DNA of 39,516 bases from positions 1 to 39,516 of the IMG/VR virus record IMGVR_UViG_3300030503_000053; one strand, written 5' to 3'. A model generated the notes under the pieces. The model made no database searches. It saw only the letters and a list, made by a program, of their open reading frames with translations, and was not told the DNA's origin. Below, in pieces: positions 1-6,864 of this stretch. The translations under genes and the position numbers were made by a program. This stretch comes from a virus. Numbering within the stretch: the first letter of the stretch is position 1; the number at the start of each line of letters is the position of its first letter.

Positions 1-243
1 CTTGAATGCTGAAGCCAAAATAGTATCTATCTGCTTCTGGCTACAAGCAAGTGAGTATCTGCGCTCTCGTGTTGGTACGCAATAGTCGTATGGTCTATTC
101 TGTATTCCCGTACCAGCATGTGCACCGATCCAGCCAGTTCCAGAATCAATCTCAACATGATCCCAAAGGCTATTAGTAACCCAGTTGATCCCAACTGCGA
201 TTATGCCTGTACCATTTACATAGCGAATCTTAAATGCACTCAT
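1..243 (-). CDS. YiiX/NlpC-P60-like papain-fold hydrolase, partial
   Basis: The frame is open from an ATG at 243 to the left window edge, giving 81 residues; the C-terminus is outside the window. It begins MSAFKIRYVNG and contains a W-DHVEIDSGTGWIGAHAG block followed by GIQNRPYDYC. That pattern (HVE, then a G-A-H/R step, then a substrate-pocket Y-C) is what I know from phage YiiX/YebB-like permuted NlpC/P60 hydrolases, which cleave peptide or amide bonds and are often near lysis genes. The second half of the fold, usually with a GKPYD-like block, is not visible. The start overlaps the stop of the upstream lysozyme-like gene as ATGA (240-243), so the two are probably translationally coupled. 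The family call is moderate; that this is a real gene is well supported. Confidence 0.65.
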   Translation of the reverse strand, partial: MSAFKIRYVNGTGIIAVGINWVTNSLWDHVEIDSGTGWIGAHAGTGIQNRPYDYCVPTRERRYSLACSQKQIDTILASAFK

Positions 244-617
244 ACTGTCTCCAACAGCACGTCAATAATAGTAGTCGGTTGGCATCCAACCCACGCACAG
301 ACATTAGCTTCGTATGCGCTAGTATCATTATGGTCAGCAGGCGGTGCGTAGCGGCATAGTGCTTGTCGCACGTTTAGTCCTTTATAACTTGGTGTTTGGA
401 ACAAAGCTTTCATAGCTGCAAACCCAGTAGCAGTATCGGGGAAGTAAGCGAATCTCGCAACCTCATTATAACCATCAGGAATAACTTCTAATCTCGTAGC
501 CCCATGCGCTTGTGCGAATGCTCCCCAGTTAATATCTCCTGGATTATTATTCCTAGTCGCACGACCATTAGGAATCCCAAATCCTTCTTCTCTCGCAATA
601 GCTTGCAGTAAATTCAT
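240..617 (-). CDS. Lysozyme-like / virion-associated cell-wall hydrolase candidate
   Basis: 125 aa. Residues 18-30 carry RATRNNNPGDINW, the RNNNPGNI-type signature seen in many phage lysozyme-like and structural-muramidase proteins, followed by a region with FAYFPDTATGFAAMKALF, also typical of that group. Conserved E9/E10-type acids near the N-terminus (AIAREEGF) could be catalytic, but I cannot prove this. A GGAGG-like ribosome site precedes the ATG at 617. It is the first gene after the two hairpins that follow the major capsid gene and is coupled by ATGA to the papain-fold gene, which suggests a small late lysis or entry cassette. It could instead be a purely structural member of the family. 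Confidence 0.6.
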   Translation of the reverse strand: MNLLQAIAREEGFGIPNGRATRNNNPGDINWGAFAQAHGATRLEVIPDGYNEVARFAYFPDTATGFAAMKALFQTPSYKGLNVRQALCRYAPPADHNDTSAYEANVCAWVGCQPTTIIDVLLETV

Positions 618-635
618 AAACCCTCCTATTATAAA

Positions 636-670
636 CCCACTAGGGTTGGGGAGATGGCCGCCCTAGTGGG
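636..670 (-). terminator. Hairpin, probable terminator after capsid gene (distal)
   Basis: Perfect 10-bp inverted repeat: CCCACTAGGG at 636-645 and CCCTAGTGGG at 661-670, with a 15-nt loop. On the minus transcript the stem is followed by TTTATAATAGG, a weak U-rich run, then the ribosome site of the next gene. It is the second of two hairpins between the capsid gene and the lysozyme-like gene. It probably reduces read-through from capsid expression or protects the 3' end of the capsid mRNA. Confidence 0.6.
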
Positions 671-672
671 CC

Positions 673-703
673 GAGGCTTGCATTCACCCATCATGCAAGC
701 CTC
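673..703 (-). terminator. Hairpin directly after capsid gene (proximal)
   Basis: Perfect 11-bp inverted repeat: GAGGCTTGCAT at 673-683 and ATGCAAGCCTC at 693-703, with a 9-nt loop, starting 18 nt past the capsid stop codon on the minus strand. No U tract follows it directly; the second hairpin follows after 2 nt. It may be an mRNA-stabilising or processing element rather than a simple terminator. Confidence 0.55.
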
Positions 704-720
704 TACCTTGTTGCTTAGTA

Positions 721-1680
721 CTAGGCGCCGTTGCTGCCCCAAGTACCAAGCCAATCCGTAGCACCCGCAGACATACGCATGGTAGTCTTCTGTTTTAGCG
801 CGCCCGTATCGAAATCATCATCGAATTCGTCTTGCGGGTTCTGGCGCATAAATACAGTGAGGTAATGATTCTTCTTATCCGTGACCATAAACCAAGGCCC
901 GGCGCTGGTGAAATAATGACATACCATGTACGAAAGATCTTCGCCCAAGAGCGAGTTCACGTCATTGGTATCTGTTGCAGGCTTACCACTTGAAGCGAAG
1001 AGTTCACGAGCAAGGAACCGATTTTCAGGAGCAATCAGTACCATCTTCGGCTTCAGGTTAATAGGCAAGCCCTGTGAATCTACGAGCCGCTCGAACTGCG
1101 TGGTAGCCAACTGCACACCAGTAAAGCTGAGGTCGATATCAGTAGCAGGACGGTTAGGAAAAGTACCGGCGGCGCTAATGAGATTTGGAAGAGCCGACCA
1201 AGTACTAGTCGCAGAAGGTCCACCAAGCAGAGGATGCTGGTTATTAAACAGAGAAACTCCGTCCGTAGTCGTGACATTGGCGGAAAACCCCTGATTAAAG
1301 ATATTAAAAGCAACGATCTCTTTCGTGTAGCGGATCGAGCGCGCGAGAGCTTTAGGAGCCTGATTAATAACCCCGTACTTCGCATCATCCCACAGTTCCT
1401 TGGAAGTACGAACCGCCAAGGCGTAAGTAAGATGAATGTACCGCTTATCGCCACCCTGAATCATGTTAGTATACGCAACGGGCGTATTTTCCGGCTTTTC
1501 CTGTAGTGGCCCGAAACCAGCCATTTTCAAGTCCTGCTCGTACTCATTCTCCGAGGTTTTTACATTAAAGATCGCCTGATGCTCTTCTGCACGCTGTTCC
1601 GTGTCAAGTGCATCAACGTATACTTTATGCAACCCCGGAGCCATAAGTTTTGCAAATGCTCCACGTACTTGTGTCGCCAT
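721..1680 (-). CDS. Major capsid protein (HK97 fold, Mu gpT-like)
   Basis: 319 aa, usual length for an HK97-fold capsid subunit without a delta domain. The N-terminus reads MATQVRGAFAKLM. The central block with FNQGFSANVTTTDGVSLFNN followed by HPLLGG is a hallmark of the Mu gpT-like capsid group. Later blocks (MVLIAPENRFLARELF, DDFDTGALKQKTTMRMSAGA) fit the P-domain strand and C-terminal A-domain. A good ribosome site (AAGGA, 8 nt from ATG) supports the start. It sits downstream of the portal, scaffold-like and decoration-like genes, the normal head order, and is followed by two strong hairpins, as expected for the most abundant late mRNA. Its codons are more C/G-ending than those of the early genes. 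Confidence 0.9.
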   Translation of the reverse strand: MATQVRGAFAKLMAPGLHKVYVDALDTEQRAEEHQAIFNVKTSENEYEQDLKMAGFGPLQEKPENTPVAYTNMIQGGDKRYIHLTYALAVRTSKELWDDAKYGVINQAPKALARSIRYTKEIVAFNIFNQGFSANVTTTDGVSLFNNQHPLLGGPSATSTWSALPNLISAAGTFPNRPATDIDLSFTGVQLATTQFERLVDSQGLPINLKPKMVLIAPENRFLARELFASSGKPATDTNDVNSLLGEDLSYMVCHYFTSAGPWFMVTDKKNHYLTVFMRQNPQDEFDDDFDTGALKQKTTMRMSAGATDWLGTWGSNGA

Positions 1681-1705
1681 TTTATTATTCCTTTATACGA
1701 AGATA

Positions 1706-2362
1706 TTAAGCAGTGAAGATTTGACGAGCAGCCTGTAGAACCTGGAAACGAACGCGAGCGTTGATAATATAAGTACCCGCCGCACCCGGAACTTGGTCGA
1801 TAGGGTTAATACCAACCATTACAACTACTGTGTTTGTCCCCGCAGTAGCTTTACCGCCGTCCACATACCACTGGCCGTTTGCATCAATCGTAAGCCCGAA
1901 CTGTGTACCAATCTGCGCCTGTGTAGGAGTCCAGTTTGCGGCCACAGTTCCGGTGCTGTTGTCGTAGGTTGCCTCGAAGATGTTATTATCAACAGAGCTT
2001 TCAAACAGCGCACGGCCATCAGCAATAGGTGCACCGACTGCGATATTAACAGCCGCGGGCTGGAATACTACCGAGCCATAAGTCTGAATCGCGCCCGGAG
2101 GCCCGATCTGACTAAATGCTCCCGGTGCTCCTGCACCACTAGTACCAAGATTCTGGCTATAGTTAAGAGCAAATCCAGCAATGGAATTAGTAAGAGTAGT
2201 ACCATCCCATGCACGGATAAACCCGGCGTTAAGTTGAAGCGGAGTTCCAATCTTATAAGTCTGCCCAGATTGTTCAGGCTGGCTATTCGTGAAAGGAGTC
2301 AGCCCAGTAGTCGTCTCAACAACTCCAATTGGAATGTGAGTAGTAAGATTCGGACCTGCCAT
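1706..2362 (-). CDS. Putative head decoration / capsid-stabilising protein
   Basis: 218 aa, rich in G, A, T, N and Q, with no cysteine and no charged clusters. The pattern of short beta-like segments (PIGVVETTTGLTPFTNSQPE, YIINARVRFQVLQAARQIF) fits a virion surface or cement protein. It lies immediately upstream of the capsid gene, 25 nt away, with an AAGGA ribosome site before its ATG. That position is typical of decoration proteins in many tailed phages. I see no family-specific motif, so the function rests on position and composition. It could instead be a head-tail joining or fibre-like protein. Confidence 0.55.
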   Translation of the reverse strand: MAGPNLTTHIPIGVVETTTGLTPFTNSQPEQSGQTYKIGTPLQLNAGFIRAWDGTTLTNSIAGFALNYSQNLGTSGAGAPGAFSQIGPPGAIQTYGSVVFQPAAVNIAVGAPIADGRALFESSVDNNIFEATYDNSTGTVAANWTPTQAQIGTQFGLTIDANGQWYVDGGKATAGTNTVVVMVGINPIDQVPGAAGTYIINARVRFQVLQAARQIFTA

Positions 2363-2385
2363 TTTTTAATCCTTCTTTCTATTTA

Positions 2386-3117
2386 TTAAACTTCAACACC
2401 GGGATCGTAGAACGTCATTTTCTTCATTGCTGAAGCGTCACGAAAGTCACTACCTACCCCAGATTCCTGTGTCATATATTGATTTGCCATAGATGCGGCA
2501 CGAGTACGGCTACTAGCTTGATCGGTAGTTCTAACCGCACGTTCGTGAGCTGCACGAAGAGCACGATAGTAAGTTGCTTTGTCGATCTTCATTGCAACTA
2601 CGTCGTTGAAGCAGTAGTGGCCGTCTGCGTCTAAGGAGGTCTGAATAGCATCAGCACTTACTAAATCATTAGGCTCGATATAAGTAAATCCCTTACCGAT
2701 CTTATCTCCAAGATTCTGCGGGTTCTTATTAACCCATCGTGCTTCGTAGTTCGAGTCCCGCAATTTAATAGCAAGTACATCAGCATCCATGAACGCCTTA
2801 GCTTCGATCGGCACGCTAAGATCGTAAACATCGTCCATAGTAAGTTTGGAGAAGTCTGTGATATTAACAGCAGCCTTTGGTAGCACTTGTCCCGGCATGT
2901 TGGGATTGAATTTAGAAGAAGCAATAGCCTTGCGTGTCTGCTCTTCTACGATCTTAGCAACTGCAATCATCTGTGCGGCAGTAAGCGGGACTTCGGTGCT
3001 CACGGCTGGCGCATCTACTTTCACGGCTGGTTTTACGAAGGGCTTAGCCGCAACTGGCGCGTCTTCTCGCAAGTCCTTGAACATATCCAATGGGTCGATC
3101 TCGTTTTCGTTAGACAT
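2386..3117 (-). CDS. Virion-associated protein of unknown function
   Basis: 243 aa. An acidic N-terminus (MSNENEIDPLDMFKDLRED) is followed by a Pro/Ala/Lys-rich linker. The central block, YEARWVNKNPQNLGDKIGKG then FTYIEPNDL, resembles a small domain found in virion-associated or capsid-adjacent proteins of many phages (RWVN, then a short helix, then a G-x-x-x-V turn). The C-terminal third is helical and basic. It overlaps the upstream scaffold-like gene by 8 nt, with an AGAAGG ribosome site inside that gene. Between scaffold and decoration genes, a role in head assembly or as an internal head protein is reasonable but unproven. Confidence 0.55.
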   Translation of the reverse strand: MSNENEIDPLDMFKDLREDAPVAAKPFVKPAVKVDAPAVSTEVPLTAAQMIAVAKIVEEQTRKAIASSKFNPNMPGQVLPKAAVNITDFSKLTMDDVYDLSVPIEAKAFMDADVLAIKLRDSNYEARWVNKNPQNLGDKIGKGFTYIEPNDLVSADAIQTSLDADGHYCFNDVVAMKIDKATYYRALRAAHERAVRTTDQASSRTRAASMANQYMTQESGVGSDFRDASAMKKMTFYDPGVEV

Positions 3118-3796
3118 ACTCTAGTTGCCTTCTGGAAGTAATCCAGTCTTTCTCTGAGATTCCCATACGTTTTGCTACCAGCTTTTCGTCAGCATTAAGA
3201 GTCTCGGACTCGCCTTCGCTCTTGCCGCTATTGCCACTTGAGGAGTTAGAATCAAACACATTCGCACTGTTACGCGATTTGATCTTACCCTCTTGTATAT
3301 CTTTCATGTGGTCGAACATTACTAGTTTGTAGCAATTCTCAACCACATCCGCACGGCACTGAGCATCAAGTGTCTGCTGCGAAATCATAGCATCTACCTT
3401 GGACTTAATATCTCCGTGATAGTATTCCTTATCCGCAAGCGCATCCTGCTTATTCATCTTCGCCGCCAGCATCTTTACCGCGGTATTAGTACCACGATTC
3501 ATTCTGCTAACAGCATCCGCTGGATCAAGCATGAAATCTTCTGCTGTAACTTCTGGTCCCTTATTCTCGTTTGCCTTCGCAACTCGCGCCGCCTCTGCTC
3601 TATCAGCGCGCTCTTGCGCCATAGCCGCAGCCATTTCAAGAATCGGGCGCATCTTCTCATCTTGTGCGGCCTGCATTTCTGTTAGGGATGTTTTGAAAGA
3701 AGTAGTAAGTTCCTCTTTCAATTTCTCCGGTTTGAACTCTACATCGTCGAGCTTTTCACCTTCTACTAACTGCCCATCTCTTCGATACCACGGCAT
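3110..3796 (-). CDS. Scaffold-like head assembly protein
   Basis: 228 aa, strongly charged and predicted mostly helical. Residues about 20-90 form a long Lys/Glu/Met/Ala-rich segment likely to be coiled coil, as in phage scaffolding proteins. The C-terminal LNADEKLVAKRMGISEKDWI segment (about residues 200-219) is a short helix-turn-helix-like tail I have seen at the end of phage scaffold-type proteins. It is preceded by a Ser/Asn/Gly-rich linker. A perfect AAGGAG ribosome site sits 7 nt before the ATG. Its position between portal and capsid genes supports the call. No protease domain is visible, so if a maturation protease exists it is elsewhere. Confidence 0.7.
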   Translation of the reverse strand: MPWYRRDGQLVEGEKLDDVEFKPEKLKEELTTSFKTSLTEMQAAQDEKMRPILEMAAAMAQERADRAEAARVAKANENKGPEVTAEDFMLDPADAVSRMNRGTNTAVKMLAAKMNKQDALADKEYYHGDIKSKVDAMISQQTLDAQCRADVVENCYKLVMFDHMKDIQEGKIKSRNSANVFDSNSSSGNSGKSEGESETLNADEKLVAKRMGISEKDWITSRRQLEYV

Positions 3797-3807
3797 AAGC
3801 CATCTCC

Positions 3808-3954
3808 TTATACTTTATTGCTTTTGAAGTTCTTTACTATATAACCAATCCCAACTACCTCGTTATAAGCATCGAGTTGTCCTTTCAGATAACCCTTGCC
3901 ATAATCTGTGATCCCTTCTTTACTATCAAAGAAATCATCTTTAACTCTGTCCAT
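3808..3954 (-). CDS. Small conserved-looking protein after portal
   Basis: 48 aa if it starts at the ATG at 3954 (MDRVKDDFF...). The segment with YGKGYLKGQLDAYNEVVGIG resembles small phage proteins encoded between portal and scaffold genes. The frame stays open upstream to an ATG at 4113, but that part would lie wholly inside the portal C-terminus in another frame. I therefore prefer the start that overlaps the portal stop by only 14 nt, with a GGTGGAG sequence about 15 nt upstream. The function is unknown; a portal-adjacent structural accessory is possible. Confidence 0.5.
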   Translation of the reverse strand: MDRVKDDFFDSKEGITDYGKGYLKGQLDAYNEVVGIGYIVKNFKSNKV

Positions 3955-5911
3955 TAGTGCTAGTAGGTACTCCACCAGCAATTGCCCCGCCGCCGACTGG
4001 TACAGCTCCAGGATTATTACCCTCGCTTGCATCAGGTTGTCCAGCGCCACTTGGCTGTCCAGATTGCGGACTTGGCTGTTGACCTCCAACGCTTGACTGT
4101 GGGCTAAGTTCATTAGGGCGTCCTTTATCTAATAGTGCGGGTCGTGGTACTAGCCGCTCGTAATCGTCGTGACCGAAGTTCTGTACTATTTGCTTGTACA
4201 GCGATTGCTTCGCTCGGAGTACATCGGTGTAGTATTCTATCAAGTCAGGGGGAGCGCCTTGCATTCCCATAGCTTGAATCATCTGAGCATCGCCCTGATA
4301 GAGGCCACTTAGAGTTTGAGATAGCATTATATCATTCTGCTTCTCTAGTTCCTTATTCATACTAGCGGTGCTACTGCGAATACTCAGTCCTAATTTTCCA
4401 GACTTAATGTTCTCAAAAGCAGCTTTCAGGGCTTCTGCGTTATCACCGTACTGTCGTAACTTCTTACCAATTCCGAAGTGAGCATACATCTTAGCGAACT
4501 TCGAGCCGGCTCTAGAATGTGCGGATCGCATATCTGACATGCGTAGGCCGGTTCTAGAATTTTGTTGCTGAAGTACGGCGAAGGTGCCTTGGCTAGAATA
4601 GATTCCACGTTTGCTGTTGACAATACCGCCACCAGTACCTCCTGTTGCAGGATCTATTCCTGTGCGTTCTTTTACTAGGGCTAACGATAAATTCTCCCCG
4701 TCAAGCGAATCAGCTTGGGGATTGTTAAGTTCAAGTCTTTCGATCTCACCTGGATCAGCAGGCACGAGAACACCAGGATAAAACTGTAGAATCGAATGAA
4801 GCTTCGAATTCTTATTAACGCGAAACGCTGTTGTATTGGAAAGTGTTTTAGCATTGATTCGTTGGCGATGCATCTCGCCAATTTCATCTTGCAGTGCTTT
4901 GAGCATTTCTGCAAAACCGTATCCATAATACTGGTCATCATCATATGCCAACTTTGCGTCTTCGAAGATATCCATGTTCTCTGGATAGTAGTTGAAGAAA
5001 GATACTAACCGAGTCTTGCTTCGTGGATGGTGAGTGCATTGCAAACGGTAGTTCTGTCCGTTGTGCTGATAACGAAACCAGCACTCATAAAGATCGTACT
5101 CGTCGCTGAGCGATCCCGAACTAGTAGCCCCTAATCCCTGCTTCTCTTCAATGTAGTTCTGAAGAACATCTGACTGACTACGATCAGGCTGGGCAATAAT
5201 AGCATCAATATCTTCATCTTTGAAAAACTTCAGAGCTTTCTTGTCTTCGAGTGTCTTTCTAGAGACAGTCATTATGTGGCATTTGAATTTTGAATCTTCG
5301 AGCTTCTGTGTACTGATATCTGTCAGGAACTTATTAAGCGGAATGTTCTCAGGACGAGGACCATCGAGTCGGATTACTTCTTTCGTCTCGTACTTGTAAT
5401 CCTCACCGCTCATTCCATCCGTAGATACTATCTGATTCTCTACGTGATAGAGCCAAGGGAACTTAATAATACCAGTACCATTCCTAATAGTACCAGCGAA
5501 CCACGCTTCCTCTACTCGGTAGAAGTCCAGTTCCGAAGGCTCCAGCGCCATATTACTAAGGAACTTCTCGATAGCAGAACGCTGGTCGTCACCTTCGCCG
5601 GTCTTAATATCACCGTAAATCTTAGCCGTCCACAGAGGATCAGTCATGTACATAGCCATGACTCTAGCTAGTAGATTATCGCTATTCGAAGCAATAATCT
5701 GAATCTCTATATTAGAAGCCCCCGGCCAAGGAGTATCACGGGAGTCGTTCTTGGGAGTACCTTTGTAAAGTCGAGCGTACTCTTTCAGTTTATCTTCTCT
5801 GAAATTCCGAGTACGCTCGTACCAGTAAGCCGTGGATTCCTCCACAAATTTCCACATCTCTTCAGTAGCATCTTTTCCGAAATTAGTTTTGACCGGTCGT
5901 ATCGCTGGCAT
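3941..5911 (-). CDS. Portal protein
   Basis: 656 aa. The N-terminal region contains DTPWPGASNIEIQIIASNSD and then LLARVMAMYMTDPLW, a pattern I recognise from portal proteins of podovirus- and siphovirus-type soil and marine phages. The long helical middle and a C-terminal Gly/Pro/Gln/Ser-rich tail (after about residue 605) fit a portal with a flexible, possibly disordered barrel end. Portals form the dodecameric DNA gate at one capsid vertex and dock TerL. It has an AAGGT ribosome site and overlaps the preceding small membrane-protein gene by 29 nt. The order TerL, three small genes, portal, scaffold, capsid is a standard head module with an inserted cassette. Confidence 0.88.
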   Translation of the reverse strand: MPAIRPVKTNFGKDATEEMWKFVEESTAYWYERTRNFREDKLKEYARLYKGTPKNDSRDTPWPGASNIEIQIIASNSDNLLARVMAMYMTDPLWTAKIYGDIKTGEGDDQRSAIEKFLSNMALEPSELDFYRVEEAWFAGTIRNGTGIIKFPWLYHVENQIVSTDGMSGEDYKYETKEVIRLDGPRPENIPLNKFLTDISTQKLEDSKFKCHIMTVSRKTLEDKKALKFFKDEDIDAIIAQPDRSQSDVLQNYIEEKQGLGATSSGSLSDEYDLYECWFRYQHNGQNYRLQCTHHPRSKTRLVSFFNYYPENMDIFEDAKLAYDDDQYYGYGFAEMLKALQDEIGEMHRQRINAKTLSNTTAFRVNKNSKLHSILQFYPGVLVPADPGEIERLELNNPQADSLDGENLSLALVKERTGIDPATGGTGGGIVNSKRGIYSSQGTFAVLQQQNSRTGLRMSDMRSAHSRAGSKFAKMYAHFGIGKKLRQYGDNAEALKAAFENIKSGKLGLSIRSSTASMNKELEKQNDIMLSQTLSGLYQGDAQMIQAMGMQGAPPDLIEYYTDVLRAKQSLYKQIVQNFGHDDYERLVPRPALLDKGRPNELSPQSSVGGQQPSPQSGQPSGAGQPDASEGNNPGAVPVGGGAIAGGVPTSTNGQS

Positions 5912-6128
5912 TTGATTCTACCTTAACTTCGGGATTAGATGATACAGTTGTTACTTGATTTGGGGAGGGCTGCATGTGACTTATACCGCACAGGGTACTA
6001 CCTACTCCAGCGAAGTAATAACCAAGCTGGAGATTGTACTTCGCCGCGAGATACATGGAAGTGAAAAGTACGAGAATCCCCCAGAATGTTAGTGGAAGAT
6101 TCCCGATTGCTTTTATGATCGAAACCAT
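5883..6128 (-). CDS. Small membrane protein, holin candidate
   Basis: 81 aa. Hydrophobic stretches at about residues 10-28 (LPLTFWGILVLFTSMYLAA) and 33-48 (LGYYFAGVGSTLCGI) are separated by a short polar turn, giving one or two transmembrane helices. The tail from about residue 50 is polar and ends in an Asn/Ser/Thr-rich segment. Size and topology fit a class II-type holin, but other small phage membrane proteins look alike. GAGG lies 8 nt before the ATG. It lies between TerL and portal, not beside the lysozyme-like gene, which makes a lysis role less certain. Confidence 0.5.
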   Translation of the reverse strand: MVSIIKAIGNLPLTFWGILVLFTSMYLAAKYNLQLGYYFAGVGSTLCGISHMQPSPNQVTTVSSNPEVKVESNASDTTGQN

Positions 6129-6142
6129 TTCTTAATCCTCAG

Positions 6143-6592
6143 TCATGCAGGAGTTTGAACAGCGGCACCAGTTACGGGAGCGGCTACAGATGCGGCGACG
6201 GCGGGTGTAGTAGTTGCAGCGGGCTGCGTAGTAATAAATGCATTCGACGCAGCTACGAGGCTGTTTACGAAAGTCGTATACTGTGCGGTGGTGACAGTGG
6301 CAGGATTAACTCCAAGCGCAGTAAGAGTCGGCCCGAGGGAAGTAGCAAGTGAAGATACAACAGATGCAAGCTTTACAGCATTACTCCCGGTCGTATTCCC
6401 AGCCGCAACTCCAAGAGCTTCTGCGTTTCCGATTGCAGTAATACCAGTCTGGATCAGAGTAGAAAGACCCGGCATGTACGCATTCTCAAAAGGAGTAGCG
6501 ATCGTCTGAACTTCCTGCACAATCGGCGCAGCTTTCTTAAAAATACTGGCAATATCTTCGCCAGCTTTTTCAAGTACAGTAAGGAATGACAT
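6143..6592 (-). CDS. Ala/Thr/Val-rich protein of unknown function
   Basis: 149 aa. The N-terminal 25 residues form a charged amphipathic helix (FLTVLEKAGEDIASIFKKAA). The remainder is almost free of charge and dominated by A, T, V and P, ending in a Pro/Ala repeat-like tail. I have seen similar short low-complexity proteins in phage structural regions, always without a known function. It has a clear GGGAG ribosome site 9 nt before the ATG. The neighbours on both sides are candidate membrane proteins, so this may be part of a three-gene membrane-associated cassette inserted between TerL and portal. Confidence 0.5.
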   Translation of the reverse strand: MSFLTVLEKAGEDIASIFKKAAPIVQEVQTIATPFENAYMPGLSTLIQTGITAIGNAEALGVAAGNTTGSNAVKLASVVSSLATSLGPTLTALGVNPATVTTAQYTTFVNSLVAASNAFITTQPAATTTPAVAASVAAPVTGAAVQTPA

Positions 6593-6605
6593 AATATAAA
6601 TCTCC

Positions 6606-6863
6606 CTATTTCCAGAAATGATCTAGTATTCTAAGAATCACAGCGGTGATAACTCCACCCGCCGCACTATATGATGCAAGCTTGATCTTAAGTGTAAGTA
6701 TATCCGTAGATACCTTGGTTACTTTTTGCTCAAGACTGTGTAAATCTTTTCTGTTCTGTGAATGTTTCTCAGTTGTGTCGATCTTTAGATTACTCAGTTT
6801 CTCATTAAGTACTGCTTGGCCTATAGCAAGATCGACTAAGCTCACTTCGCCGCTCTCGCCCAT
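6606..6863 (-). CDS. Coiled-coil protein with C-terminal membrane helix, holin-like
   Basis: 85 aa starting MGESGEVSLVDLAIGQAVLN. Residues about 20-58 are a heptad-rich coiled coil, and the C-terminus holds a hydrophobic helix (ASYSAAGGVITAVILRI) ending in HFWK. Coiled coil plus C-terminal anchor is the architecture of several phage holin-like and haemolysin XhlA-like proteins. I placed the start at 6863, 1 nt after the TerL stop, because CGGGG lies 8 nt upstream. The open frame extends further upstream only as a shadow inside TerL. It is tightly linked to TerL and followed by two other membrane-related genes. Confidence 0.6.
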   Translation of the reverse strand: MGESGEVSLVDLAIGQAVLNEKLSNLKIDTTEKHSQNRKDLHSLEQKVTKVSTDILTLKIKLASYSAAGGVITAVILRILDHFWK

Positions 6864-6864
6864 A

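Noticed and set aside
3955-4113. N-terminal extension of the small gene after portal
   Set aside because: It lies entirely inside the portal C-terminus in another frame, and the Gln/Ser/Val-rich text reflects the frame-shifted Pro/Gly/Gln tail of portal.
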